In this document: positions 49,910-58,343 of the stretch, piece after piece
Layout: each line of letters starts with the position of its first letter
Numbering within the stretch: the first letter of the stretch is position 1
DNA from: Caryophanales bacterium UBA4682
Lineage (GTDB): Bacteria; Bacillota_I; Bacilli_A; RFN20; CAG-288
Length of the DNA stretch: 64,000 nucleotides
Reading direction: 5' to 3'
Assembly (NCBI GenBank): GCA_002404995.1
Contig: DHKY01000001.1
Location: 35,422 to 99,421 of the forward strand
Made by a program: the position numbers and the translations under genes
Notes under the pieces: generated by a model
Seen by the model: the letters and a program-made list of their open reading frames with translations, nothing else
Databases searched by the model: none
Told to the model about the DNA's origin: nothing

Positions 49910-51883
49910 ATGAAAAGAATACCTGTTGCATTGACTATCCTGTTCTCTCTTTCCCTGATTTCGTGCGGCAAAGCAAAAGGCCGCATCAATTTCGTGTTGA
50001 ATGGAGGAAGCTTTGTCTCTCCCGCTTTCTCGACCGAATACCTAGAGGGTCCGGCTGGAGAACGTATCGAAGTCGAAATTCCGGATTGCAAAAAAGATGG
50101 CTATTTCTTTGTCGGGTGGATGGAAAAGGACAAAAACGGAAAATACCGTGCCATCGATAAAAGAATCAGCGATGACGGAAAAGATTCCTACTATTTTTAT
50201 CCCTATGGTTCCACGACCCTATATGCCTATTTTGAACCGCTTGTCTCCTTGCAGTTCGACTTAACGGAAGGGACCAACCGAGGAGTTACTTTGAATGCAC
50301 CGGAAAACGATGCCAAGTCTTTTTCAGGAAACACTCTGAACGGATATGTTTCCAAGAAAATCGAAAACAGCTCCTATCTCCCTTCTGTCACTTGTTCCGC
50401 AGACTCTCATCTTACTTTTGATTATTGGTACACCAAATATCCGCTTGCATCAAGTGAAGACGAAAACAAAGTCAAACACTATTACCTCGATACGGCCGGA
50501 ACAGAAGGCGTCTATCCTTTTGAAAAATCCTTTGGAAACGACACGATGGAGTTTCCGAACAGGGAAAAGGGAGCATCGAGGACGCTTTATGCTTCCTGGA
50601 TTGAAGATCCTAAGATCACCCTTCACTATGGAATCGAAGGAAAAGCCGATACTGTTTTCCAAGGAAAAGACAGCATCGAAACAGAACTGAAGAATATCAG
50701 GAAGACTGAATTTTCCATTGATTATTCCCTCAAAGACATTAAGAACTACTACTATCCGGCAGATACCAAAGACTACCGGTTTGCCGGGTTCTTCCTCGAT
50801 GAGAATCACACTTCTCCTTTCTACAGGAATTCTCCGATTGGAAGCAATGACTTCGATATCTATCTCAAGTGGAATAAGAAAGTCAGTCTGACCCTTGACT
50901 ACAATGGCGGAAAAGCCAATGGAAAAGAAAAAGAAACCTTTTCCAGCTATTACACGGAAGATATCCTCGGAGAAGACTTCCTCAAGAGTCATACTCCTAG
51001 CAGAGAAGGTGCAGACTTCCTTTCATTCAGCTTAAATGGAAACGCATTTGATTTTTCTCTCGATGCATTGCCGGTTAACCAAACCGAAGTGACTCTTCAG
51101 GCTACATATTCCACGTATCCTTTGCTAACGATCAGTGTCGATTATCCAAACGGATTCACTGGAACCAAAGTCGGAGAAAAGAAAATACAGAGGAAGCCAA
51201 ATAGCAGCTATGAAGACATCCTCAATGAATTCAAGAATACCGTCCTAGAAAACAACGAAGAAGACCATCTCTATCCGAAAGGATTCTACTTCCTTGACGG
51301 AGAAGGAAATAAGAAGAACATTTCTTCCTATACGATGCCAGAACAGGATTTGTCTCTTTATTTCACTCTGGACTACGAAGGAAAAAGGACAATCGAAAGC
51401 TACTACAACCCTTCTTCCGACTATACAAAGAGGGAAGATTCCTATTCGAGGGAGAAATACCTCGGCTTTACCAAAGACAGCCAAGGCTATTACAATCCGG
51501 ACATCTTAGAAGAAGCCTCCTTCCCGGATTTGAAGAAAGAAATCAAGATTGGAGATGCAACTTACCTCTACGATGGGTTGTTCCAGGATAAAGATAGGAA
51601 GAAGCCTTTCTCCTTCCCAGCCGCTATTGAAACAAGCCATGATGGGAGAAAGACACTGACGGCTTACCGGAGAAGGACAAAAGGGATTGTCAGGACAATC
51701 GTCGATAACAACAGCCCTTCAACGATTCTAGCGACACTAAATGTTGTTCCTTCTTCCCGAATCGAAGATTACAAAGACAGAATTCCAACCTATAAAAAGC
51801 TGTATATAAGGGATAGCGGCTCTAAGAAAGCGCTTTCCGTCAACTGGCCGAGTTCTTCTTCTACTATTTATCTAGAAGCTTAA
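49910..51883 (+). CDS. Large surface lipoprotein with degenerate InlB-type repeats
   Basis: 657 residues. Lipoprotein signal (about 1-18) ending in the lipobox SLISC. The first mature segment (INFVLNGGSF, GYFFVGWM, TLYAYFE) is an InlB B-repeat (Listeria-Bacteroides repeat), and similar beta units recur: LTLDYNGGKANG, LYASWIE, IYLKWNK, TLQATYST. Such repeats are found in surface adhesins and internalin-like proteins. Rich in Tyr, Ser, Asp and Lys. No catalytic domain seen. Outer face of the membrane is expected; ligand unknown. Confidence 0.75.
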   Translation: MKRIPVALTILFSLSLISCGKAKGRINFVLNGGSFVSPAFSTEYLEGPAGERIEVEIPDCKKDGYFFVGWMEKDKNGKYRAIDKRISDDGKDSYYFYPYGSTTLYAYFEPLVSLQFDLTEGTNRGVTLNAPENDAKSFSGNTLNGYVSKKIENSSYLPSVTCSADSHLTFDYWYTKYPLASSEDENKVKHYYLDTAGTEGVYPFEKSFGNDTMEFPNREKGASRTLYASWIEDPKITLHYGIEGKADTVFQGKDSIETELKNIRKTEFSIDYSLKDIKNYYYPADTKDYRFAGFFLDENHTSPFYRNSPIGSNDFDIYLKWNKKVSLTLDYNGGKANGKEKETFSSYYTEDILGEDFLKSHTPSREGADFLSFSLNGNAFDFSLDALPVNQTEVTLQATYSTYPLLTISVDYPNGFTGTKVGEKKIQRKPNSSYEDILNEFKNTVLENNEEDHLYPKGFYFLDGEGNKKNISSYTMPEQDLSLYFTLDYEGKRTIESYYNPSSDYTKREDSYSREKYLGFTKDSQGYYNPDILEEASFPDLKKEIKIGDATYLYDGLFQDKDRKKPFSFPAAIETSHDGRKTLTAYRRRTKGIVRTIVDNNSPSTILATLNVVPSSRIEDYKDRIPTYKKLYIRDSGSKKALSVNWPSSSSTIYLEA

Positions 51884-51987
51884 CATAGAACAGCAATCCT
51901 CAGTATTTTTCTATATTTTCCATCTGAATAAGCCGAGTTTAAAGTAAAAGCAACCCAATACAATTCTACGAGTAAGATAAATTTATG

Positions 51988-52026
51988 AAAGCCCATTTCT
52001 ATCTACTATAGAGATGGGCTTTTACA
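51988..52026 (+). terminator. Strong terminator between two lipoprotein genes
   Basis: A 15-bp stem with one G-T pair (51988-52002 with 52008-52022), containing AAAGCCCAT / ATGGGCTTT, then a short T tail. The rest of 51884-51987 shows nothing I recognise. Confidence 0.85.
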
Positions 52027-52098
52027 ATTAAGAATGGTAATTTTCCTCTTTTTTTTTAGAATGATTCCAGGAGGGGTTTGATAATCAAACCAAAAAAT

Positions 52099-52632
52099 AT
52101 GAAAAGAAATTTATTATTCCTTTCTTTGATTTTCCTTCTCTCTGGATGCCACAACAACCAGTCCATCGAATCCAAAGTAAAATTCCAACTGGATAAATCA
52201 AAGTATGATGGTGCCGAAGTGACCCTACACTATACCCTAACTGAAGATTCTGCCTATCCTGATACTTTTCTTGCTATTGAGCCGGTAATTCTGGAGACAA
52301 AACTATCCAATAAAATCATCGACTTTGAATCGAATGTCCGAAACTTAGGAGGCCTTGAATACATTGGAACTACTGGGGGCATTTACAAAGAATGCGTGCT
52401 CGAAATTAAGAAAGAAAGCAAGCCGAAAAGATGGCTGAGATTATTTGAAAACGGAACACTCTTCTGGGATTACGATGAGGAAATGAACAAATGCCTGGAT
52501 GAGGATAGAGAACCTCTTTATCTTACGTATTCTCTTTCGGACAAAGACAACTTAGACACTTCATTCCTCGACGAGATCAAATCCATCATCGATTCTTCTG
52601 AAATTCACTCTAGGAAATCGAAAGACTGTTAG
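52099..52632 (+). CDS. Small lipoprotein of unknown function
   Basis: 177 residues from the ATG at 52099, where the signal peptide begins (MKRNLLFLSLIFLLSGC, lipobox LLSGC). The SD-like GGAGGGG (52070-52076) is 22 nt upstream and would better serve codons at 52081-52084 (ATA, ATC); a TTG at 52078 adds seven residues but is too close. The start is therefore uncertain. The mature part is acidic and beta-like with no recognised domain. Confidence 0.65.
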   Translation: MKRNLLFLSLIFLLSGCHNNQSIESKVKFQLDKSKYDGAEVTLHYTLTEDSAYPDTFLAIEPVILETKLSNKIIDFESNVRNLGGLEYIGTTGGIYKECVLEIKKESKPKRWLRLFENGTLFWDYDEEMNKCLDEDREPLYLTYSLSDKDNLDTSFLDEIKSIIDSSEIHSRKSKDC

Positions 52633-52641
52633 TTTAAAAGA

Positions 52642-52677
52642 CGGCAAAGGATTAAGCTTTGCCGCCTTTTTCCTTTT
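52642..52677 (+). terminator. Terminator after the small lipoprotein gene
   Basis: CGGCAAAG / CTTTGCCG stem followed by a T-rich tail. Confidence 0.8.
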
Positions 52678-52683
52678 GAAGTA

Positions 52684-52712
52684 TTGGATAAAATCATTCC
52701 ACACTCTATAAT
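52684..52712 (+). promoter_or_regulatory. ychF promoter
   Basis: -35 TTGGAT (52684-52689), 17-bp spacer, -10 TATAAT (52707-52712); leader about 37 nt with an SD-like AGGAAAG. Confidence 0.65.
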
Positions 52713-52755
52713 AGAAAGGCACTATTTTTATTGTGCAGGAAAGAAGTTATATACA

Positions 52756-53871
52756 ATGAGTTTAACTGCAGGTATTGTCGGACTTCCGAACGTTGGAAAG
52801 TCCACCTTATTCAACGCTATCACCAACAACCATGTTCTCGCTGAGAACTATCCGTTTGCTACAATCGAACCGAATGTCGGAGTCGTCTATGTCAACGATC
52901 CCCGAATCCAGGAATTAGTCCGTATCTTCAATCCGAAGAAAACTGTCCGTGCTTCTTTTGAGTTCACGGATATTGCCGGACTTGTCAAAGGCGCTAGCCA
53001 TGGCGAAGGATTAGGAAACCAGTTCTTAGGAAACATCCGTAATACGGATGCTATCATCCATGTTATCCGCTGCTTCGATAGCAGTGAGATTATTTCCTAT
53101 AACGGACGTTCGGTCGATCCGGTCACGGATGCTAGGGAAGTCAATCTGGAGTTAAGGCTCTCGGATTTAGATGTCGTCAACAAGCGTTTGGAGAAAGTCG
53201 AGCGTAAAGCACTTACGACAAAAGACAAGGATTCCTTAACCGAAGTCTCTGCCCTTCATAAGATCAAAGACGGATTAGAAAAGGAAGTCAGGGCAAAAGA
53301 TATCGTTCTTTCCTTCGATGAGAAGGCAAAGGCAAAAGAATTCAACTTGATTACCAGGAAACCGGTCATCTATGTCGGCAATGTCGATGAAGACAGCTAT
53401 GCAAATCCGGAAGGAAACAAGTACTTCAAGGCCTTAGAAGAATTTGCTAAGACTCAAGGGGCTGAATGTATTCCGGTTTCGGCATTATTGGAAGAAGAAC
53501 TCAGCCAGCAGTCTCCGGAAGATCGGAAAGAATACCTTTCTATGCTTGGAACGAGTCTTACCGGTTTAGATAAAATTACGATGGCCAGCTATCATCTCCT
53601 CGGTCTTCGTACCTTCTTCACAGGCGGAGAAGACGAAGTCCGTGCCTGGACTTTCAAAGAAGGAAGGAATGCCCAGCAATGTGCCGGCGTCATTCACACC
53701 GACTTCAGGAAGTTCTTCCTCAAAGCAGAAGTCTACAGCTATGATGACCTAATGCACTATGGTTCTGAACTTGCTGTCAAGGAAGCCGGCAAGAGGCGTA
53801 CAGTTGGAAAGGACTATATCGTCAACGACGGCGATATCCTTTACATCCTTTCTGCTGCAAAGAAGAAATAA
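52756..53871 (+). CDS. ychF: Redox-regulated ATPase/GTPase YchF (OLA1)
   Basis: 371 residues from the ATG at 52756 (the conserved MSLTAGIVGLPNVGKSTLF start). G1 GLPNVGKS, G3 DIAGLVKGAS, G4-like GNVDED, a coiled coil and a C-terminal TGS domain. Ribosome-associated P-loop enzyme, usually ATP-preferring. An upstream in-frame TTG is the -35 box. Overlaps ispF by one base. Confidence 0.95.
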   Translation: MSLTAGIVGLPNVGKSTLFNAITNNHVLAENYPFATIEPNVGVVYVNDPRIQELVRIFNPKKTVRASFEFTDIAGLVKGASHGEGLGNQFLGNIRNTDAIIHVIRCFDSSEIISYNGRSVDPVTDAREVNLELRLSDLDVVNKRLEKVERKALTTKDKDSLTEVSALHKIKDGLEKEVRAKDIVLSFDEKAKAKEFNLITRKPVIYVGNVDEDSYANPEGNKYFKALEEFAKTQGAECIPVSALLEEELSQQSPEDRKEYLSMLGTSLTGLDKITMASYHLLGLRTFFTGGEDEVRAWTFKEGRNAQQCAGVIHTDFRKFFLKAEVYSYDDLMHYGSELAVKEAGKRRTVGKDYIVNDGDILYILSAAKKK

Positions 53872-54353
53872 TGATCAAAACGGGACTTGGCTTCGATATT
53901 CATCGTTTAGAGGAAGGTGACCATTTCCTTTTAGCAGGCGTAAGCATCAAAGGAAAGAATGCAATTGCCCATTCGGATGGGGATATTCTTCTCCATGCTC
54001 TCTCCAATGCGATTCTATCGGCACTTGGAGACGAGGATATCGGAACCTATTTCCCAGATAAAGAAGCTAAGACAAAAAACAGGGATTCGAAAAATATCCT
54101 CTTATTCGCAATCGAAGAGAGGAAAAAGAAAGGCTATCATCTGAATAACATTGCAGTGACTATTCTCTTAGAAAAGCCAAAGCTATCCCCTTACAAAGCA
54201 CAGATCAAGAAAAATCTCTGCTCACTACTGCAATTAAACGAAGAAAACGTTGGAGTCATGGCAAACACGAGGGAAAAATTAGGTCCTATCGGAGAAGAAA
54301 AGGCCTGTGCCTGCCTAGTAAGCATACTCAGGGAAAAAGAAGAAACGAGGTAA
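53871..54353 (+). CDS. ispF: 2-C-methyl-D-erythritol 2,4-cyclodiphosphate synthase
   Basis: 160 residues. Zinc ligands in GFDIHR and AHSDGDILLHAL, GDEDIGTYFPD, and the C-terminal EKLGPIGEEKACAC. Converts CDP-methylerythritol phosphate to the cyclodiphosphate in the MEP pathway. IspD is present at 61339-62028 but in a separate unit, so the common ispDF pair is split. Confidence 0.95.
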   Translation: MIKTGLGFDIHRLEEGDHFLLAGVSIKGKNAIAHSDGDILLHALSNAILSALGDEDIGTYFPDKEAKTKNRDSKNILLFAIEERKKKGYHLNNIAVTILLEKPKLSPYKAQIKKNLCSLLQLNEENVGVMANTREKLGPIGEEKACACLVSILREKEETR

Positions 54354-54359
54354 TCGATT

Positions 54360-56012
54360 ATGGATATCCAGGAAAAAATCAAAAGCCAACTGAAGGAGAT
54401 GAGGGAACAGCTCGGTGCTGAAACCAAGAGGGAAGAAATCATCCTCTCTCCGTCCGATAAGCGGGAACATGGCGACTATGCCAGCAATATTGCCTTCCGT
54501 AAGGCAAAACTGCTCCATAGGGCTCCATTAAGGCTGGCCGAGAAAATCGCCACCGAATTCAAAAGGGATGGTGTCGACCATGTCGAAGCCGTCAAACCCG
54601 GATTCCTGAATTTCTTCCTGTGCCAGGACGAACTCGGGCAGGTCATCCACAGGATTGTCAAAGATCCGCTTCACTACGGAGATCTGACCATCGGAAAAGG
54701 AAAGAAAGTCGATATCGAATATGTCTCTGCCAACCCGACTGGAACTCTTCACTTAGGCCATGCTCGTGGTGCTGCAATCGGAGACTCCTTATCCCGTATC
54801 TATAAGAAAGCAGGTTATGATGTAACCCGTGAATACTATGTCAATGATGCCGGAGTACAGATGGACCACCTCGCGGAATCTATCGAAGCCCGTTATCTTG
54901 AACTCTTTGGAATTGACAAACCGGTTCCGGAAGATGGATACCATGGGCAGGAAATCATTGAAATCGCCAAAGAAATCAAGGAAAAAGTCGGCGATGCTTA
55001 TGTTTCCGATTCCAAGAAGCATCTTCCCGAATTCAAGAAATTCGGTGGTGAAAAACTATTGGATGCCATCAAGAAAGACCTTCATGATTTCCATGTTGAT
55101 CAGGATGTCTACACTTCAGAGAAAGCCATCCGCGACCGTGGCGATGTCGCAAGGGTGTTAGAAAAACTCAAACCGGATTGCTATGAAAAAGACGGTGCTC
55201 TTTGGCTCAACACGACCAAAGACGGCGATGATAAAGACCGTGTGCTTGTCAAATCCGATGGAAGCTATACCTACCTCCTCCCGGATATTGCTTATCACAA
55301 CGATAAATTCAATCGTGGATTCGATATCCTCGTTGATCTCTTTGGTGCAGACCATTATGGCTATGTCACCCGTCTGAAATCATCCCAGAAGGACTTAGGA
55401 CACAATCCGGACAACCTGAAGATTCTGCTTGTCCAGATGGTCCGTCTGTTCAAAGATGGTCAGGAATTCAAAAGGAGCAAGCGTACAGGAAATGCCATTT
55501 CCAGGAAAGAGCTTATCGAAGAAGTGGGTGTCGATGCTGCGCGTTATTTCTTTGTCTCCCGCTCCGTTGATTCCCATCTTGATTTCAATATTGATCTTGC
55601 AAAGAAACTCGGCAGCGAGAATCCTGTCTACTATGCACAGTATACTCATGCCCGTCTCTGCGGAATCCTCGAAAACGGAAAGAAATTCTTCCCGTTGAAC
55701 TATGAAACTGATTTACTGACAAGCGAATCCGAAAAGAACCTTCTCATTAAGCTCAAAGATTATTCCAAAGAAATCGAAGGCGCCTTAAAGGACAACGATC
55801 CTTATCGAAGGGCAAACTACATCCATTCCTTAAGCCAGCAGATCAATGAATTCTATACTAAGTGCCGTGTCTTGGACGACAGCAATGAACAATTAAGCCG
55901 TGAACGTCTCGGCCTTGTCGAGGCTTGCAAAGATGTCCTTGCATCCGCTCTTGACTTAATCGGGGTTTCTGCTCCGACCCACAGGTATTCAGACGAAAAG
56001 AAAGAAGACTAA
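54360..56012 (+). CDS. argS: Arginyl-tRNA synthetase
   Basis: 550 residues. N-terminal Add-1 domain, class I HIGH-type motif in ANPTGTLHLGHARGAAIGD, FKRSKRTGNA in the position of the KMSKS-like loop, and a DALR anticodon-binding C-terminus. Starts 6 bp after ispF with an SD-like GAGGTAA. Confidence 0.96.
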   Translation: MDIQEKIKSQLKEMREQLGAETKREEIILSPSDKREHGDYASNIAFRKAKLLHRAPLRLAEKIATEFKRDGVDHVEAVKPGFLNFFLCQDELGQVIHRIVKDPLHYGDLTIGKGKKVDIEYVSANPTGTLHLGHARGAAIGDSLSRIYKKAGYDVTREYYVNDAGVQMDHLAESIEARYLELFGIDKPVPEDGYHGQEIIEIAKEIKEKVGDAYVSDSKKHLPEFKKFGGEKLLDAIKKDLHDFHVDQDVYTSEKAIRDRGDVARVLEKLKPDCYEKDGALWLNTTKDGDDKDRVLVKSDGSYTYLLPDIAYHNDKFNRGFDILVDLFGADHYGYVTRLKSSQKDLGHNPDNLKILLVQMVRLFKDGQEFKRSKRTGNAISRKELIEEVGVDAARYFFVSRSVDSHLDFNIDLAKKLGSENPVYYAQYTHARLCGILENGKKFFPLNYETDLLTSESEKNLLIKLKDYSKEIEGALKDNDPYRRANYIHSLSQQINEFYTKCRVLDDSNEQLSRERLGLVEACKDVLASALDLIGVSAPTHRYSDEKKED

Positions 56013-56092
56013 TTCTCTTCTGCCCTTTATAAATAAGGTTGGAATGTGTATACTTTAATTGCTTTGAAGAATTGAAAAGGAGAAATCCGTTT

Positions 56093-56542
56093 ATGGATAA
56101 CGAAAACAAGTCTTTAGTTGATTTAGCCTATGAAGTCAGGACTGACCTCTATGCCAAGGAAGGAAAAGATTTTAAGCCGGTTTCCTTCGGAGAACTGTTA
56201 AGGAAAGTCGGAAACTTACGTGGCATTACCGATGAAAACGAACTGATTGCCCGTGCTTCCCATTTCTATACCGAGCTTACCTTGGATGGACGTTTTGTCG
56301 TCCGTGAGAACAACACTTGGTCTCTCCGTGAACACGAAAAGTATGCTGATGCCCACATCGACAGGAATGATGCCTACTCCTATGACGAATACGAAGAAGA
56401 TGAAGACGAAGAAAAGAAGGAGAAAGATTACGATTCCGAATCCACTCTTGATTCCGATGAGGAAGAGGGTGAAGACGATGAGGGAAACGGAAAGCAGATT
56501 AATCCGGATAATCAGTACGAAGACGAAGACGAAAACAACTAA
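56093..56542 (+). CDS. rpoE: RNA polymerase delta subunit
   Basis: 149 residues; AAAGGAG sets the start at 56093. N-terminal HARE-HTH domain (SLVDLAYEVRTDLYAKEGK, TLDGRFVVRENNTWSL) and an intrinsically disordered, highly acidic C-terminal half (about 85-149). This is the hallmark delta factor of Firmicutes, which promotes polymerase recycling and specificity. A TATACT at 56049-56054 may be its -10. Confidence 0.92.
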   Translation: MDNENKSLVDLAYEVRTDLYAKEGKDFKPVSFGELLRKVGNLRGITDENELIARASHFYTELTLDGRFVVRENNTWSLREHEKYADAHIDRNDAYSYDEYEEDEDEEKKEKDYDSESTLDSDEEEGEDDEGNGKQINPDNQYEDEDENN

Positions 56543-56561
56543 GCTATTACTGAAATGAAAG

Positions 56562-56593
56562 AAAAAGCCCTCAAAACAGGGCTTTTCTTTTCG
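56562..56593 (+). terminator. Terminator after rpoE
   Basis: AAAAGCCCT / AGGGCTTTT stem, 6-nt loop, then CTTTT. Confidence 0.8.
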
Positions 56594-56608
56594 GAAAGAG
56601 ATAAGAAA

Positions 56609-57565
56609 ATGAATTATACAGAAAACGAAATCAAAGCCGTGTTCGACAAACTAGAAGAAGCCGACTCCATTGTCATTTTTGGCCATAAAAACCCAGATGG
56701 TGACTGCGTCGGTTCCGTCCTTGGAAGGAAATACGCTCTTCTGAGCCTGTTCCCGAATAAGAAAGTCTATGCTTTAGGAACACACCCCGCTTATTTAGGA
56801 CCAGTCGATGACAGTGATGTTGTTTCCGATGAAATCATCAAGTCTTCTCTCTGTGTCAGGATCGACTTGAGCGATTTCGAACGTGTTGAAGACCAGCGCA
56901 TCCTTCTCAGCCATAATGTCGTCTGCATCGACCACCATATCTCCGGCAAACCTTTCCCGTATCCGATTATCCGTGATGAACTTGCTCCAAGTGCAACCTA
57001 CGTCTTAGCAAAGTCACTTCTAGTCCGCTATGGAAAGATTCCATCCAGCAAATCTGCAACTTATCTGTTCAGGGGTCTTGTCACCGATTCTGGTCGCTTC
57101 CAATATGATGCCGAACCATCCACTTTTGAAATTGCAGCAAAGCTTGTCTCTTATGGAGTCGACTATAAGACCTTATATAACAATAGGTATCAGCAGAACA
57201 GCCGTGACCTCCGGTATCGTTCATTCATTTACTCACACTTCGATTTTTCCGGAAGAGTCAGCTATTGTATTGTTAAAAAAGACGACTACCACGCCCTGAA
57301 CAGGACCCAGGAAGAGGCATCCGGAAAAGTCAATCTCCTTGCTTTACTAGACCATCATCCGATTTGGGCTTTGTTCACTGAACAGGAAGACTCTACGGTC
57401 CGTGTCGAGCTCCGTTCCAATGGTTTCTACAATGTTCAATTGGCTGCTGTAAAGTTCAATGGTGGCGGGCATCTAGCCGCTAGCGGATGCACGCTTCCTT
57501 CCTTAGAAATAATTCCTCAGGTCTTAGAGGCCCTGAACCAGCTTGAGGAAGTCCATGGAAACTAA
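56609..57565 (+). CDS. nrnA: DHH/DHHA1 phosphoesterase, NrnA-like
   Basis: 318 residues; the ATG at 56609 is chosen because an in-frame ATG 18 codons upstream lies in the rpoE terminator. DHH motifs: FGHKNPDGDCVGS, IDHHISGK and GLVTDSGRFQY; DHHA1 motif FNGGGHLAASGC. NrnA degrades nanoRNA and in Bacillus also dephosphorylates pAp. Overlaps the cysQ-like gene by 11 nt. Confidence 0.88.
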   Translation: MNYTENEIKAVFDKLEEADSIVIFGHKNPDGDCVGSVLGRKYALLSLFPNKKVYALGTHPAYLGPVDDSDVVSDEIIKSSLCVRIDLSDFERVEDQRILLSHNVVCIDHHISGKPFPYPIIRDELAPSATYVLAKSLLVRYGKIPSSKSATYLFRGLVTDSGRFQYDAEPSTFEIAAKLVSYGVDYKTLYNNRYQQNSRDLRYRSFIYSHFDFSGRVSYCIVKKDDYHALNRTQEEASGKVNLLALLDHHPIWALFTEQEDSTVRVELRSNGFYNVQLAAVKFNGGGHLAASGCTLPSLEIIPQVLEALNQLEEVHGN

Positions 57566-58343
57566 AAGGATCCTTGAAGAAAGGATCAAAGGGGTCAAAG
57601 AAGCCGGAAACGAAATCAAGAGAATCTACGGCGAAGATTTTTCTATCTCTTATAAAGAAGATGATTCTCCTGTCACAAACGCCGACTTGTCTTCGAATCA
57701 AATCATCCGAAACCATCTCTCCAAGTTTAAGAATATCGCCTGGCTCTCGGAAGAAAGCCAGGATGATTTATCCCGCTTGGAAAAGCGAGAAGTCTTTATT
57801 GTCGATCCTTTAGACGGTACGGAAGACTTTGTCCGGAAAGACGGTTCATTTGCCGTCAATATCGCTTATGCCGTGGATGGCAAGCCCGTTCTTGCAGTCA
57901 TCGGTGTGCCAAGGAAAGACGCCTATGCCTATGCCATCAAGGGAAAAGGTGCTTACTATGTTGACGAAAACGGAACAGAGACGAAACTCTCCGTTTCCTC
58001 GCGAAAAGAAAACCTTGTCAGGCTTATTTCGAAGACACACAGGCTTGATTCCGAGGCGGAAATCAAAGAAAAGTATTCCTCAAAAATCAAGGAAGTCCTT
58101 GCAATCGGTGCATCCTTAAAAGGAATCGCCCTGGCCGGAGGAAGAGGCGATATCTCCATCCGCTACACTAAGCATACCAAGGAATGGGATGTCTGTGCCA
58201 GGGATTTGATTGTCAAGGAAGCCGGTGGTCTCTTCATGGACGGAAAAGGAAACGAATTCATCTATAACCGGAGAGATGTCTATAACCAAGACGGCTATTC
58301 GAGGTTCAATAACAAAGAAAACAAGGAGCTTAGGCTGAAATGA
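57555..58343 (+). CDS. Inositol monophosphatase/CysQ-family phosphatase
   Basis: 262 residues from the ATG at 57555 (SD GAGGAAG). Metal-site motifs: EESQDD region, VDPLDGTEDFVRKDGSF and EWDVCARDLIVKEAGG. The sequence fits CysQ (pAp phosphatase) or a general IMPase. It overlaps nrnA by 11 nt and the 5'-nucleotidase gene by 4 nt, so pAp or nucleotide turnover is the likely role. Confidence 0.85.
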   Translation: METKRILEERIKGVKEAGNEIKRIYGEDFSISYKEDDSPVTNADLSSNQIIRNHLSKFKNIAWLSEESQDDLSRLEKREVFIVDPLDGTEDFVRKDGSFAVNIAYAVDGKPVLAVIGVPRKDAYAYAIKGKGAYYVDENGTETKLSVSSRKENLVRLISKTHRLDSEAEIKEKYSSKIKEVLAIGASLKGIALAGGRGDISIRYTKHTKEWDVCARDLIVKEAGGLFMDGKGNEFIYNRRDVYNQDGYSRFNNKENKELRLK

